Source of the DNA: Candidatus Woesearchaeota archaeon
GTDB taxonomy: Archaea; Nanobdellota; Nanobdellia; Woesearchaeales; JAFGLG01
Reading direction: 5' to 3'
NCBI GenBank assembly: GCA_016928155.1
Contig: JAFGLG010000017.1
Coordinates: forward strand, 1-64,000
Length of the DNA: 64,000 nucleotides
Part shown: positions 26,924 to 35,475 of the stretch, piece by piece
How positions within the stretch are numbered: position 1 is the first letter of the stretch
How the letters are laid out: each line of letters begins with the position of its first letter
Notes under the pieces: model-generated
Database searches by the model: none
The model's input: only the letters and a program-made list of their open reading frames with translations
Told to the model about the DNA's origin: nothing
Made by a program: the position numbers and the translations under genes

Positions 26924-27631
26924 ATGGGCATGGATAGGAAAAGGGTTCAGAAGACGAAGTATCTTGCTGTTTTTGCTACCACCACGCTCATATTTCTGAT
27001 TGGCATCCTTGTGGGCAATTATTTCGCTGGACTCAAGCTGGAGACTGTGGATGACATTGAGAATCAGCTGAAGGTCGATACTTTGAGCACTGAGCTCCAG
27101 TTCGATCTCTTTGCTGAATTGGCTTGCGAGAACATCAACTCAACTCCTTTGATCAATGAGCTCCACGAGCTTGGCACTAAGCTGGATCATATGGAGAACA
27201 TCCTTGGTAAGAAGAGCAGGGAAGTCCTGCATCTTAAGGATTATTATTCCGTGCTTGAGCTGCGTCAGTGGATGCTTGAGAAGCGGATAAATGAGAGATG
27301 CGGCAAGGACAGCATCCTGATCCTTTATTTCTACTCGAATGATGAGGACATCTGTGATGATTGCGAAGAACAGGGCTTCATCTTGACTTATATAAGGAAG
27401 AATTTCTTCAATGTGAATGTGTACTCTTTTGATGTCGACTCTGACAATGCTGCTGTCGATGCTGTCAAGACCATATACGGGGTCAATTCTGTTCCGACCA
27501 TTATGATCAACAGCCAGAAGTTCGAGGGTTTCACAGAGAAGGAAGTCATTGCTGGGACAATAGAGGCTCTGCGGAATCCTGATAACCAGACACAGGCTGT
27601 ATCTGATTCATCATTCAGCAGGATCAGCTGA
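26924..27631 (+). CDS. membrane-anchored thioredoxin-fold protein
   Basis: The 235-residue protein has one N-terminal membrane helix (about 13-33), a helical linker and a thioredoxin domain. The domain shows LILYFYSNDEDICDDCEEQG (C-x-x-C, CDDC) and the cis-Pro loop SVPTIMI. The domain should face the outside, where it could form or reshuffle disulfides in secreted proteins; several Cys-containing surface proteins occur nearby. It starts 18 bp after the GT2 gene and so likely belongs to that operon. It converges with the PMT-like gene, with a 21-bp overlap of the ends. Confidence 0.8.
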   Translation: MGMDRKRVQKTKYLAVFATTTLIFLIGILVGNYFAGLKLETVDDIENQLKVDTLSTELQFDLFAELACENINSTPLINELHELGTKLDHMENILGKKSREVLHLKDYYSVLELRQWMLEKRINERCGKDSILILYFYSNDEDICDDCEEQGFILTYIRKNFFNVNVYSFDVDSDNAAVDAVKTIYGVNSVPTIMINSQKFEGFTEKEVIAGTIEALRNPDNQTQAVSDSSFSRIS

Positions 27632-29011
27632 TGAATAGACATAAGCGGACATGCCGCAGTCATTTGTGAAGCTCTTCTCCATCCTAATCAGTTCTGACTC
27701 ATCAAGCACGCTCTTGTCAAATGGCACATTATCGTATGTCGAATAGACAATGTATTTCACATTGTATTTCTGGAGCAGCATCGTGATGTTCTCTGTCCAC
27801 AGGCTTGCTGCATGCGCGTTGTTGTAATAGCCGAACCATGGCCATGAGTTTGAGAGCACCCATTCCTCAGTTCCCAGCTCTCCTATATGGTCTGATGCCT
27901 GCTCGATCGGCCCATTGGTCCTGCACCACCCTCTCTCCATGATAAGGTCTATTGTCGGTATGGCATAGGCCGCTGAAATGAAGACCAGTATTATGATCAT
28001 CGCCCTGAATTGCTTTCTTTTTGCGCTCTGCATCCATGATTCCATTTCATCTATTGCCTTGAAGGCGAAAAGCAGTATAAATGGCATGATTGCCAGAAGA
28101 TACCTCTCCAGCTTCATGTTTACAAAGAAGATATAGTACGAGAGTGAGATGATCAGGAATATGAAAGCTATCATGGATGTCTCTGTCTTTCTTTGCCTGT
28201 ATCCATGCAGTCTGTTGACGAAGATGAATAGGCTGAGCAGGAAGAATATTGACAGCACATGGAAGTTCTTTGCGAAGTTCCAGAAGAAAATGCTGATCGG
28301 CTGCCACGTTGTGTATATATCAACAACACTGTACTGTGCTGTGAAATCCCAGAGGGGATTCCCATAATTTAGGGAGTTGTATATCATCCATGGTATCAGG
28401 GATAGCGCTATCCCTGCAAAGTATGATAACAGCATTCTTATTTTGTATTTTTCAAAGAATATCCTAAGGATTAGATATGCCGTGACTGAAGCGCCGAACA
28501 ATGCAAGAGGGAACCTGAACAGGAATGCGATGCCTGCACAAGCTCCTGCTCCGAGAATCAGGTATATGCTTTGGCTTTTTCTTTCCTTGATCATGAGATA
28601 ATAGCTGAGAAGCACGAACAGCATGCCGGCGATATCCCCATATACCCTGAAGCTCCAGGTCAATAGTATTGGCGTCAAGAATGATATCAATAGGAAATAG
28701 GTATGATTTTCTGGGTTTAGCTCTTCTTTGATTATCAGATAGAACACATACAGCATTGCCAGTGTATAGGCTATCATGAGCAGTTTTGCTGCAGCTAGGC
28801 TCTCGCCTGTGATCATCCAGATGCCTGCTATTGTGTATTCGAGCAGCGGGAACCTGAAGTCCTCTGCAAAATTTGACACGCCTATCCTGGCTCTCGCATT
28901 GCCGAGATATACATTCTCATCCCAGATGAGTCCCGGGTATTGCTGCCAGAGCCATATGTAGAATATCACGGACAGGACAAATATCCCGGCTATCACTGCC
29001 TTTTTTTTCAT
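27611..29011 (-). CDS. PMT_2/ArnT-like membrane mannosyltransferase
   Basis: The 466-residue protein has about ten helices. The first loop has LIWDENVYLGNARARI, matching the D-E (DExxY) motif of the GT39/PMT-ArnT family, which uses polyprenyl-phosphate sugars. A soluble C-terminal part of about 90 residues ends with TNDCGMSAYVYSS. It follows the aMBF1 gene by 27 bp on the same strand, and may be read from that promoter. Its role in protein O-glycosylation or lipid modification is inferred from the family. Confidence 0.78.
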   Translation of the reverse strand: MKKKAVIAGIFVLSVIFYIWLWQQYPGLIWDENVYLGNARARIGVSNFAEDFRFPLLEYTIAGIWMITGESLAAAKLLMIAYTLAMLYVFYLIIKEELNPENHTYFLLISFLTPILLTWSFRVYGDIAGMLFVLLSYYLMIKERKSQSIYLILGAGACAGIAFLFRFPLALFGASVTAYLILRIFFEKYKIRMLLSYFAGIALSLIPWMIYNSLNYGNPLWDFTAQYSVVDIYTTWQPISIFFWNFAKNFHVLSIFFLLSLFIFVNRLHGYRQRKTETSMIAFIFLIISLSYYIFFVNMKLERYLLAIMPFILLFAFKAIDEMESWMQSAKRKQFRAMIIILVFISAAYAIPTIDLIMERGWCRTNGPIEQASDHIGELGTEEWVLSNSWPWFGYYNNAHAASLWTENITMLLQKYNVKYIVYSTYDNVPFDKSVLDESELIRMEKSFTNDCGMSAYVYSSADPAE

Positions 29012-29038
29012 TTTGCTATTTCTTATTCGCTTTTTTTG

Positions 29039-29506
29039 CTATTTCTTCTTCACTTTGATGACGTCGCCGAGCGTGAATCCCTCTCCTGACTCAGATGCTT
29101 TTGCTGTTCCCCTGACTTCCTCGTGCTGGTCGATGATCTTCACTCCCAGATATTTCTCGAACTTCCTGGCAAGTTCCATGCCTGGCTTGAAATGCCCTGA
29201 CTCGACTTTATGTATCAGGCTTTCTCTCTCTGCCATCACCTTTGCCAGCTCTTCCTGCTTGAGTCCTCGTTTCTCTCTTCCCTTCTTGACTATCTCTGCA
29301 TATTCTGGGATTATGTATTGGACGATTTCTTTGTTTGGAGCAGGAGTCGCCCTTTGTTTTGCGATGCTTGGGGGTAGTCTCTCAGCTCTTCTCGGCTGTT
29401 CTATCACCTTGCCATACCTTGCACAGGCATCGCATACGCTTAGCATTGTCCCTTCTATCTCTGCCTTGACAAGTTCTGTATCATTCCCGCACATGTCGCA
29501 TTGCAT
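29039..29506 (-). CDS. archaeal multiprotein bridging factor 1 (aMBF1)
   Basis: The 155-residue protein has the classic order: N-terminal zinc ribbon (CDMCGND ... CDACARYG, about 3-30), a linker rich in Pro/Arg, and the Cro-type helix-turn-helix (GREKRGLKQEELAKVMAERE, about 75-94) ending in KVESGHFKPGMELARKFEKYL. aMBF1 associates with the small ribosomal subunit and is conserved in archaea. The leader of about 70 nt after a TATA box (TTTATAAAG near 29605) is unusual for this genome, and a GGTGA site lies before the ATG. Confidence 0.93.
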   Translation of the reverse strand: MQCDMCGNDTELVKAEIEGTMLSVCDACARYGKVIEQPRRAERLPPSIAKQRATPAPNKEIVQYIIPEYAEIVKKGREKRGLKQEELAKVMAERESLIHKVESGHFKPGMELARKFEKYLGVKIIDQHEEVRGTAKASESGEGFTLGDVIKVKKK

Positions 29507-29632
29507 GATTTCACCCTTGTATGATTTTTGTGATTCAGCTTAGAAATCTCCGGTTTTATCTTCAATCATCTCATCAATCCCCAGAATACCAGTATCAGCC
29601 ACCTTTATAAATATTACCCCAATGATTTAGGT

Positions 29633-30088
29633 TTATGGCAAGTCCAGCTTATTTTCAATAGCTGCACTCAATGTCTTGATGTACAATAATGCCTGCACTT
29701 GGATGCCTTTCCAGTCTTTTTCATATATGGGATTGCCGTAGTAATGGATGCCATTTCTCTTTGTCCTGAATCTTTCGAAGAAGCTCCAGTCAAGGTCAAG
29801 TTCTGGATGCTTGACACAGAGATATGCAAAGAGGCATTGGTGATTGATGGATCTGACTTTTTCAAATAGGAGATAAGTTGCTGCGAGGGTGCGCAATATA
29901 TCATAGTAAAGCTTTAATCCTGTATTCCAGTTCTTGCTGAATATTGCCTGTTCAGCAACTTCTGTATCTCCTTTAGTGATTTCTATGTTTGTCATGATCT
30001 TGCCGAAGTCAACCTGTTCCAGATAGACTAAGTACCTGTCTGACATGCATCTTTTATGCACCTCTTCTTTGCTTCTGAAGTTCGACAT
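29633..30088 (-). CDS. HEPN-domain protein, toxin partner of an MNT antitoxin
   Basis: The product is an all-helical HEPN-like domain of about 151 residues with RTKRNGIHYYG near residue 118, matching the R-x4-6-H RNase signature. The ATG at 30088 has a GAGGT site eight bases upstream and overlaps the MNT gene by 35 bp, the usual arrangement for this two-gene toxin-antitoxin type. HEPN toxins cleave RNA and are silenced by AMPylation by their MNT partner or by direct binding. A longer start at 30130 is less likely, being without a ribosome site. Confidence 0.75.
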   Translation of the reverse strand: MSNFRSKEEVHKRCMSDRYLVYLEQVDFGKIMTNIEITKGDTEVAEQAIFSKNWNTGLKLYYDILRTLAATYLLFEKVRSINHQCLFAYLCVKHPELDLDWSFFERFRTKRNGIHYYGNPIYEKDWKGIQVQALLYIKTLSAAIENKLDLP

Positions 30089-30620
30089 ATGCTGAGACCT
30101 CTTGAGGTATTGTACCTTTGACAACAACACCCCTCAGTACATTGTAGATCACACTACGTCTGAACTTTTTTAATTCTTCCTTGTTTTTTACGGAGAATAT
30201 CTGGATTTCTCGACGGAGTTTCGATTCATATTGTTGGAGGTTGATTTCGCCATCTCCATAGATGAAGATATCAATATCACTTCCGAAATACCAATCGCTC
30301 CTGGCAAAACTTCCAAACAGGATTGCGCATTCCACATCTGCAAGATCATCAAGGATTCCGCAACTGCACAACTGATTCATTGCATATATCCTCTTCCTCA
30401 GTTTGTAGTTTCCATCCTCATGATTGCTGACATAGTAAGGCATCTTGCCTTTTTCTTTTGTGCGCGTGATGATCTTCTCTTCCTGGAATCTCTTGAGCCA
30501 TTTTGCTAGTTTGCTTTCTGCAATCCTGATTTCCTTGTTCAGTTCGCAGAAATGCCAGTGCTTTGCTGGGTTTTCAAAGAATAATCTCAATACATCCTCT
30601 TCCTTGCTATGCCTTCCCAT
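30054..30620 (-). CDS. MNT-type nucleotidyltransferase antitoxin with N-terminal wHTH
   Basis: The 188-residue protein begins with a winged helix (ELNKEIRIAESKLAKWLKRF, about 27-46). The minimal nucleotidyltransferase site is AILFGSFARSDWYFGSDIDI, where GS-x-D-x-D is intact. In known pairs, MNT proteins AMPylate their HEPN toxin. Here the extra DNA-binding domain suggests that it also represses its own promoter: a dyad (30623-30643) and TATA box lie directly upstream. It is divergent from the Cys-rich membrane protein gene. Confidence 0.82.
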   Translation of the reverse strand: MGRHSKEEDVLRLFFENPAKHWHFCELNKEIRIAESKLAKWLKRFQEEKIITRTKEKGKMPYYVSNHEDGNYKLRKRIYAMNQLCSCGILDDLADVECAILFGSFARSDWYFGSDIDIFIYGDGEINLQQYESKLRREIQIFSVKNKEELKKFRRSVIYNVLRGVVVKGTIPQEVSAYVELQKQRRGA

Positions 30621-30622
30621 AT

Positions 30623-30653
30623 TACTACCCTTAAAGGGAAGTATTATTTAAAT
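30623..30653. promoter_or_regulatory. dyad and TATA box before the MNT-HEPN pair
   Basis: The imperfect dyad TACTACCCTTAAAGGGAAGTA (CCCTT/AAGGG core) spans 30623-30643, immediately before the MNT start. On the minus strand, TTTAAATA at about 30646-30653 forms the TATA box. The dyad covers the transcription start, the expected place for autorepression by the winged-helix antitoxin. Confidence 0.5.
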
Positions 30654-30733
30654 CTTACCAATAGTTTATATGATAATTTATATAAAAGAGAAGCGATTAG
30701 ATGATGTATCACACTCAAAGGGGGTGCCATAAC

Positions 30734-31108
30734 ATGGCCAAAAAAGAGGTCGAGATAAAAGCAAAAGGTGATAATTCATTCGCATTCTTATCAATCGTTG
30801 CCATAATAGCAATAGTCGCATTAGTGGTTCTGGTGACAGGAGTAGGAAAGAGACAGGCAATGCCCACCTATGTCACAACAGGGGTTGAAGGTGGAGATTT
30901 GGTTGGGCAGCCGATTGCTGAAGTGGGAGAAGAACAAGCACCAAATAGACCACTAACAAAAGTTGATCCGCATACTGATACTGGATGTGAAGTGGTTGAT
31001 AACTGGTGGCCGATTCCTGATACATGTAAAGCAAGACAAGGGAGTAATTGTCAGACTTGTTATTTTGATTCAGGCGGGAACTGCAAATGTAAAGAATTCC
31101 CTGGTTAA
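30734..31108 (+). CDS. membrane-anchored small Cys-rich exported protein
   Basis: The 124-residue product has a Lys-rich start (MAKKEVEIKAKGDNSF), one membrane helix (about 17-38, FLSIVAIIAIVALVVLVTG), a Pro/Gly linker and a C-terminal domain with five to six cysteines (TGCEVV, DTCKARQGSNCQTC, GNCKCKE), which should form disulfides outside the cell. ATG at 30734 is preferred over the in-frame upstream ATG because GGTG precedes it. It is divergent from the MNT gene; the helix resembles those at 207-452 and 57614-58099. Function unknown. Confidence 0.7.
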   Translation: MAKKEVEIKAKGDNSFAFLSIVAIIAIVALVVLVTGVGKRQAMPTYVTTGVEGGDLVGQPIAEVGEEQAPNRPLTKVDPHTDTGCEVVDNWWPIPDTCKARQGSNCQTCYFDSGGNCKCKEFPG

Positions 31109-31162
31109 ACTAGTATTTTCTCATTTTTACTTTGATTTTCATCTTTATGTATTATCATGATA

Positions 31163-31207
31163 GCCAGAATCCCAGAATAAGCCAGATATCTTAGTGATCT
31201 CTTCATG
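31163..31207 (+). repeat. 45-bp direct repeat, left copy (flanks BRO gene)
   Basis: The copy matches 32185-32229 at 41 of 45 positions; the core CCCAGAATAAGCCAGATATC is identical. It lies about 55 bp after the stop of the Cys-rich gene. Together the two copies bracket the BRO gene, spaced 1022 bp apart, as left after integration or a repeated 3' region carried with the gene. Confidence 0.75.
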
Positions 31208-31314
31208 GTGGGGGGTAGGTTGGCAGGTTTTTAAAGGTTGCTTTATCTTTTTTCCGGAAATCCACTGGTCATTTCGGAGTGAAATATATAAACCATTAAA
31301 TTATTAGTAAGTTT

Positions 31315-32154
31315 ATGGATAAAGATAATGCTTTGGTTGTTTTCCAGGACAGGAGAATCCGTAGGATTTGGCATCAGGACCAGTGGTTTTTCTCAGTCAT
31401 TGATGTCGTTCAGGCTTTGACTGACAGCTCTAATCCAAGGAATTACTGGAGTATGCTTAAGAAAAGGGAATCTGAATATGAAATTGACTTGTCCACATTT
31501 TGTGTACAACTGAAGCTGCTCTCTGCAGATGGCAAGTATTATAAGACAGATTGCGCAAATGTAAAAGCGCTTTTTAGGATTATACAATCAATTCCCTCAA
31601 AAAAAGCTGAGCCTTTCAAGCTGTGGCTCGCACAAGTGGGATATGAACGAATTCAGGAGATAGAGGATCCAGAGCTTGCTCAAGAGCGTATGAAAGAGCT
31701 TTATGAGCAGAAAGGTTACTCGAAGGCATGGATAGAAAAACGCCTTAGGGGAATTGCTGTTAGGCAGGATCTGACTGATGAATGGAAAAAACGTGGAGTT
31801 GATAGCCAAATCGGTTTCTCAATATTGACAGCAGAGATATCCAAAGCAACTTTTGGCATGACCCCATCTGAATATAGACTATTCAAGAATTTGAAAAATG
31901 AGAACCTGAGGGATCACATGACCGACTTGGAACTGATCCTCAATATGTTGGGAGAAGCATCGACAGCTGAACTAGAACGGGTTCATGATCCAAATACTTT
32001 TTCTGAGCATAAACAGGTTTCTAGAGATGGAGGAAAAGTTGCAGGAAAGGCAAGGCAAGAATTAGAGAACAAGACTAAGAAACAAGTTATTAGCGAGGAA
32101 AATTATCTTGACGAGCCTGAAAAAGTAAAAAGGAAGAAACTCCCGAAAGAGTAA
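31315..32154 (+). CDS. BRO-N/DinD-like phage-type protein
   Basis: The 279-residue protein opens with a BRO-N domain (VVFQDRRIRRIWHQDQWFFS, then VIDVVQALTDSSNPRNYWSM and LKLLSADGKYYKTDCANVKA) and continues with a conserved second half (GIAVRQDLTDEWKKRGV, LTAEISKATFGMTPSEYRLF) like DNA damage-inducible protein D. Such proteins are typical of phages and mobile DNA and bind DNA through BRO-N. The 45-bp direct repeats on both sides and the accessory neighbours (TA module, tRNAs) support acquisition. A TATA-like AAATATATAAACC is about 25 bp upstream, giving a leaderless transcript. Confidence 0.85.
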   Translation: MDKDNALVVFQDRRIRRIWHQDQWFFSVIDVVQALTDSSNPRNYWSMLKKRESEYEIDLSTFCVQLKLLSADGKYYKTDCANVKALFRIIQSIPSKKAEPFKLWLAQVGYERIQEIEDPELAQERMKELYEQKGYSKAWIEKRLRGIAVRQDLTDEWKKRGVDSQIGFSILTAEISKATFGMTPSEYRLFKNLKNENLRDHMTDLELILNMLGEASTAELERVHDPNTFSEHKQVSRDGGKVAGKARQELENKTKKQVISEENYLDEPEKVKRKKLPKE

Positions 32155-32184
32155 GTTAAAATTTATTATATCCCTATCCCGGCT

Positions 32185-32229
32185 GCCAATATCCCAGAAT
32201 AAGCCAGATATCTTAGCGATTTCTTCATG
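32185..32229 (+). repeat. 45-bp direct repeat, right copy
   Basis: Matches the copy at 31163-31207 with four mismatches, including an identical 26-bp core. It starts 31 bp after the BRO stop and runs to the boundary with the tRNA-Cys gene. Confidence 0.75.
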
Positions 32230-32278
32230 TTTTGTGGGATTATTATATCTTAATAAAGTTTTCAGAAAAAAAAAATGA

Positions 32279-32434
32279 AGCGCGGAGAGGGACTTTCGGC
32301 GCCTTGGCGTTGAAAGTAAGCCACGCCAGTGGCTGCACTCGAACCCCCGAATGATCGCTGTCTGTTTTATATCATCGCCGAAGCTCAATACAGCAATCTG
32401 CAGGCGATTGCCTTAGCCGCTTGGCTACCCGCGC
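32279..32434 (-). tRNA. tRNA-Cys (GCA) with two introns
   Basis: On the minus strand, acceptor GCGCGGG pairs with TCCGCGC, with discriminator T, as usual for archaeal Cys. Removing 32360-32397 (38 nt, between 37 and 38) and 32293-32337 (45 nt, T loop 59/60) leaves a 73-nt cloverleaf: anticodon stem ATCGC/GCGAT, loop CTGCAGA (anticodon GCA), T stem GGGGG/CCCTC, loop TTCGAGT. The T-loop intron forms TTCG/CGAA with bulges AG|T and AG|T. The anticodon motif CTGC/ACAG has one C-A mismatch, a relaxed bulge-helix-bulge. A T-run follows the gene. Confidence 0.9.
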
Positions 32435-32526
32435 TTGATGCGGCTAATCCTGTGTGAATTCTTGACCTTTATAAATATTATCTACTGAATCGCCTGATTC
32501 TGCGCCCCTTTCACTCTATAACCATT

Positions 32527-32634
32527 GAAAATACAAGAGGTCCTGGCCAGATTCGCACAGCGAATCTGGATAAACCAGGATATGATCCCTTGAATTTTCC
32601 AGCTAAGAACACTGCAAGGCAAAGGATTAAGAGA
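32527..32634 (+). repeat. dispersed hairpin element, copy A
   Basis: The element has outer inverted ends (GAAAATACAAG near 32527, CCCTTGAATTTTC ending near 32599) and a middle stem TCCTGG/CCAGGA. The inner 10-bp stem is CCAGATTCGC/GCGAATCTGG (32547-32556 with 32560-32569, loop ACA). A conserved tail GGCAAAGGATTAAGAG lies 18 bp beyond. Copies at 40314-40421 and 63775-63879 share the plan. It lies between the tRNA-Cys and tRNA-Arg genes. No protein is encoded. Confidence 0.8.
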
Positions 32635-32657
32635 ACAAGTACAGAACCAAAAAAAAA

Positions 32658-32795
32658 CGCGCCTAGAGGGACTTTCAGGGCACTGAAAGTTCGCAACTTC
32701 AGTTGCCGCATTTGAACCCTCGATCTACAGCTCTCTTTGCTTCTATATCCAAAGCATAGAAGGCTGTCGCCCTATCCAGGCTAGGCTATAGGCGC
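32658..32795 (-). tRNA. tRNA-Arg (TCT) with two introns
   Basis: On the minus strand, GCGCCTA pairs with TAGGCGC, with discriminator G. Removing about 32733-32756 (24 nt, 37/38) and 32672-32710 (39 nt, T loop 59/60) gives a 75-nt cloverleaf with anticodon stem ACAGC/GCTGT, loop CTTCTAA (anticodon TCT), T stem GAGGG/CCCTC and loop TTCAAAT. The T-loop intron motif is TTCA/TGAA with bulges AA|T and AG|T; the central helix covaries with the G57-to-A57 change relative to the other tRNAs. The anticodon motif has one C-A mismatch, so that intron's ends are less certain. Confidence 0.9.
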
Positions 32796-32872
32796 ATCTG
32801 TGATAATGATAAAATACACCATTTTTAAATGTTCTGCTAAACTTTATATAAGAAACCCTATTGAAAGATTTT

Positions 32873-34393
32873 ATGTCAAAAAAAGGTGTGCTTATTCTGT
32901 CAGTATTATTAGTGCTGATCATGATCCCTGTATCATTAGGAGCCTATGAGAAAAAGGTTTATTCTGGTTCTGTGCTTTATCTTGAGGATTTGTGGATAAA
33001 CTACACTGAAGGCCAGTTCAGGGTATCTTTGGGCTCCTCCAACAAGCTGACTGTCACTTTGCCTGATGGCTTCGGCATGATACTGATAAACAACACATGT
33101 GAGAAGAAGGATGATTTCACTGTCTGCTTCAATAATCTCCGATATGATCATCATAATGCGACTCTTGATAAGGATATCAACAGGGCTTCTTTCAATATAA
33201 GTGAATCAAGGCCGAGCCCTGCATGGATCACGATAAGACAATCGATCGACATCCCTGAGCTCAATATCGGCCAGTCTGCAAGGATTGAAGTCACTCTCGA
33301 GAACACAGGTGACCTGTCTGCCCAGAACACTTTATACTCAGTCATTTTCCCTGATTTCTTCGACATCACACCATATGGGCCTTCAGTGAATCTTCAGGAT
33401 GGTTCGTATCTTGTGAAGTGGCGGGGAGAGGTGAAGCCTGGTGAGAAGCGGTCTTTCAGTTACAGGATTGTGCCGAAATCAAACATCACATTGGAATCGA
33501 AAGCCCGCCTGAGCTATGATGACGGCGAGAAGAAGGCAGAGATGAATTCCCAGGTTATGAAGATAACAGTCCTGCCGCATCAGCTTGCCTTGGTGCTCTC
33601 CCCGCAGAACGGGTCTGTCGGATTGGGTGACTCCTTCATTTTCTCTGTCTGGATGAAGAATCTTGCTCAGAGATCCATTGATATAGACACCAGGATTGAT
33701 GTCCCTGACTCTCTTAAGATCCTGGAAAAGGACAAGAGGCTCCTCAACCTCGGCTGGAAAGGCAAGCTGGGCCCTCAGGAATCTGTGAACCTGACCTTGA
33801 ATTTGTCGTCGACAAGGATAGGCAATTTTTCTGTCTTTGTAGGGACATCATATGTCTTGGACAGTATTGAGACTCATTTTGAGTCATCATCTGTCATCAG
33901 GCCGTATTGCGCCCCTCTTTTGTTGGAATATGATATCACTGATAATATTGGCAGCATATCTATCCCAATTAGGATCAGGAATATCGGATCATGCGGATAT
34001 AATAATGTGTCTTTGTCTGTCAGCTCGGATATTCCTGGTTTTTCAGGTTTCGAGAAGCATATCGGCACTCTTCCTGCCCGCATGCATGATTCCATAGATG
34101 ATATCAGGATCATGACTCCCGAAGGTGATTTCTCTGCAGATATGGGATTGGGTATGCTTCTTGCCTATCAGACTTCATTCGGCCAGCAGTTCGAGATGTC
34201 AAAGGAGATAGATCTGGGTGTCGTGTCAGATTCTGGACAGGCACTTCATGAAGATCCGGAGGATGAGGGAGATTTCAGCTTCTTTGATTTCAGGTTCAAT
34301 AAGGACTACTTGATGATAAGTGTTGTCACCTTTGTGATTGCGGCATTCATAATGCTGCATTTCTATTACAGGAAAGACCTGACTGAGCCCTAA
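32873..34393 (+). CDS. exported surface protein with Ig-like domains and C-terminal anchor
   Basis: The 506-residue protein has a signal peptide (MSKKGVLILSVLLVLIMIPVSLG), several beta-rich regions with repeated patterns like LNIGQSARIEVTLENTGDLSAQN and GNFSVFVGTS that resemble NEW3/CARDB-type Ig folds, and one C-terminal membrane helix (ISVVTFVIAAFIMLHFYY) followed by a short basic tail. It should be a type I membrane protein with most of the chain outside. ATG at 32873 fits the TATA box (CTTTATATA, about 32842) 25 bp upstream; an upstream TTG also exists. Several N-x-S/T sites suggest glycosylation. Its 3' end overlaps that of top6A by 4 bp. Confidence 0.75.
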   Translation: MSKKGVLILSVLLVLIMIPVSLGAYEKKVYSGSVLYLEDLWINYTEGQFRVSLGSSNKLTVTLPDGFGMILINNTCEKKDDFTVCFNNLRYDHHNATLDKDINRASFNISESRPSPAWITIRQSIDIPELNIGQSARIEVTLENTGDLSAQNTLYSVIFPDFFDITPYGPSVNLQDGSYLVKWRGEVKPGEKRSFSYRIVPKSNITLESKARLSYDDGEKKAEMNSQVMKITVLPHQLALVLSPQNGSVGLGDSFIFSVWMKNLAQRSIDIDTRIDVPDSLKILEKDKRLLNLGWKGKLGPQESVNLTLNLSSTRIGNFSVFVGTSYVLDSIETHFESSSVIRPYCAPLLLEYDITDNIGSISIPIRIRNIGSCGYNNVSLSVSSDIPGFSGFEKHIGTLPARMHDSIDDIRIMTPEGDFSADMGLGMLLAYQTSFGQQFEMSKEIDLGVVSDSGQALHEDPEDEGDFSFFDFRFNKDYLMISVVTFVIAAFIMLHFYYRKDLTEP

Positions 34394-35475
34394 GGCAGCC
34401 ATGTCTTCGGATTCTCAAGCTTCGCCGGAAGGTATTCTGTCATCACGGAATTCAGTCCGCGCGCAGCAAGAGCCTGCTGCTCTGCCCTGACTTTCAGCGT
34501 CGTGATATCCTTGAGCGCTTTCTGCCACTGCGGATACTGCCTGACAAACGGGTCGTTCTTCATCCCGTCCTTTATCCTCTTGATGTCGACTTCCTTCAGA
34601 GGGTGCGTCGGAAGCTTGTAATCGACGATGTCCTGTGCTGTGATCCCGAAGAATTTGGCGTTCGGCACGCAGAAGTATTTGTTGATATGCGCCGCATTCC
34701 CTGAACCCACTTTCAGGGTCCTGTAGATGTTCAGCCAGCCGTAGGGGTCCCCGTCTGTGAAGGCATAGACTGGTAATTTCTTGTAGTCAGACAGTCTTCT
34801 TATGAATCTCCTGCATGCCCTTGTCGGCACTCCGCCGAGGCTTATCAGTATGCAGTTCGCTGTCTTCCAGTAGGAGTGCTTGACGAGCCTCTGGTACATA
34901 CCTGCCGTCTCTATCGCAAGGATGAACTTGGCATTCGTCTCGAAACCGAGGTGCTCGACTGAGCTGGGCACCGAATAGGCCCCTGTCCCCATCTTGCTGC
35001 AGTCTATCTTCACCTCATTCCCTGTGGAAGGGTCCTTGTCGACGACAACAAGCTTGCCTGCGACATCGCCTCCCTTCTCTTCCGGGATGAACCCTATCTG
35101 TTCCCTGTTGACCATCAGCATCGCTTCTATATCATCCATGACAGCATCGGATTCTGGCTGCTCCCTGAACCTTGCGTCGCCCCAGTTCTTTGAGATGTAG
35201 TACGCTTCCCTTTTTGTCGCGATGTCATCTGTCTTTATGAGCTCTTTCGAGAATGACATCAGCCTCAGTGTCTGGGCGAATGTCTTGACAGTGCTCGCTG
35301 TGAGTGTCCTGTTCTTCATCTTCCCCAGGAGCTCAAAATATCCCACTTTCGGATCATAGGTGACATTGTTGAGCGCCCTCAGAGGCATGGCTATCTCAGG
35401 CTTCTCTTTCTTGATTATGCTTTTGTATATGCTGGTTGCTATGTCCTTTATCCCGTCCAGCACATTCTTACTCAT
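34390..35475 (-). CDS. top6A: DNA topoisomerase VI subunit A
   Basis: The 361-residue protein shows the Spo11-like layout: winged-helix domain with the catalytic tyrosine in [10 protein letters not shown] (about 108), then the Toprim domain with [13 protein letters not shown] and [22 protein letters not shown] (Mg-binding DxD). It cuts both strands of DNA with 5' two-base overhangs and forms an A2B2 enzyme with Top6B. ATG at 35475 overlaps the Top6B stop codon (ATGAGTAA), giving translational coupling. Length is typical. It is the last gene of the pno1-top6B-top6A operon. Confidence 0.96.
   Translation of the reverse strand: MSKNVLDGIKDIATSIYKSIIKKEKPEIAMPLRALNNVTYDPKVGYFELLGKMKNRTLTASTVKTFAQTLRLMSFSKELIKTDDIATKREAYYISKNWGDARFREQPESDAVMDDIEAMLMVNREQIGFIPEEKGGDVAGKLVVVDKDPSTGNEVKIDCSKMGTGAYSVPSSVEHLGFETNAKFILAIETAGMYQRLVKHSYWKTANCILISLGGVPTRACRRFIRRLSDYKKLPVYAFTDGDPYGWLNIYRTLKVGSGNAAHINKYFCVPNAKFFGITAQDIVDYKLPTHPLKEVDIKRIKDGMKNDPFVRQYPQWQKALKDITTLKVRAEQQALAARGLNSVMTEYLPAKLENPKTWLP

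Noticed and set aside
29507-29632. Second C/D box sRNA in the aMBF1 leader
   Set aside because: TTGATGA and CTGA occur, but box D' and C' are missing and spacing does not fit.
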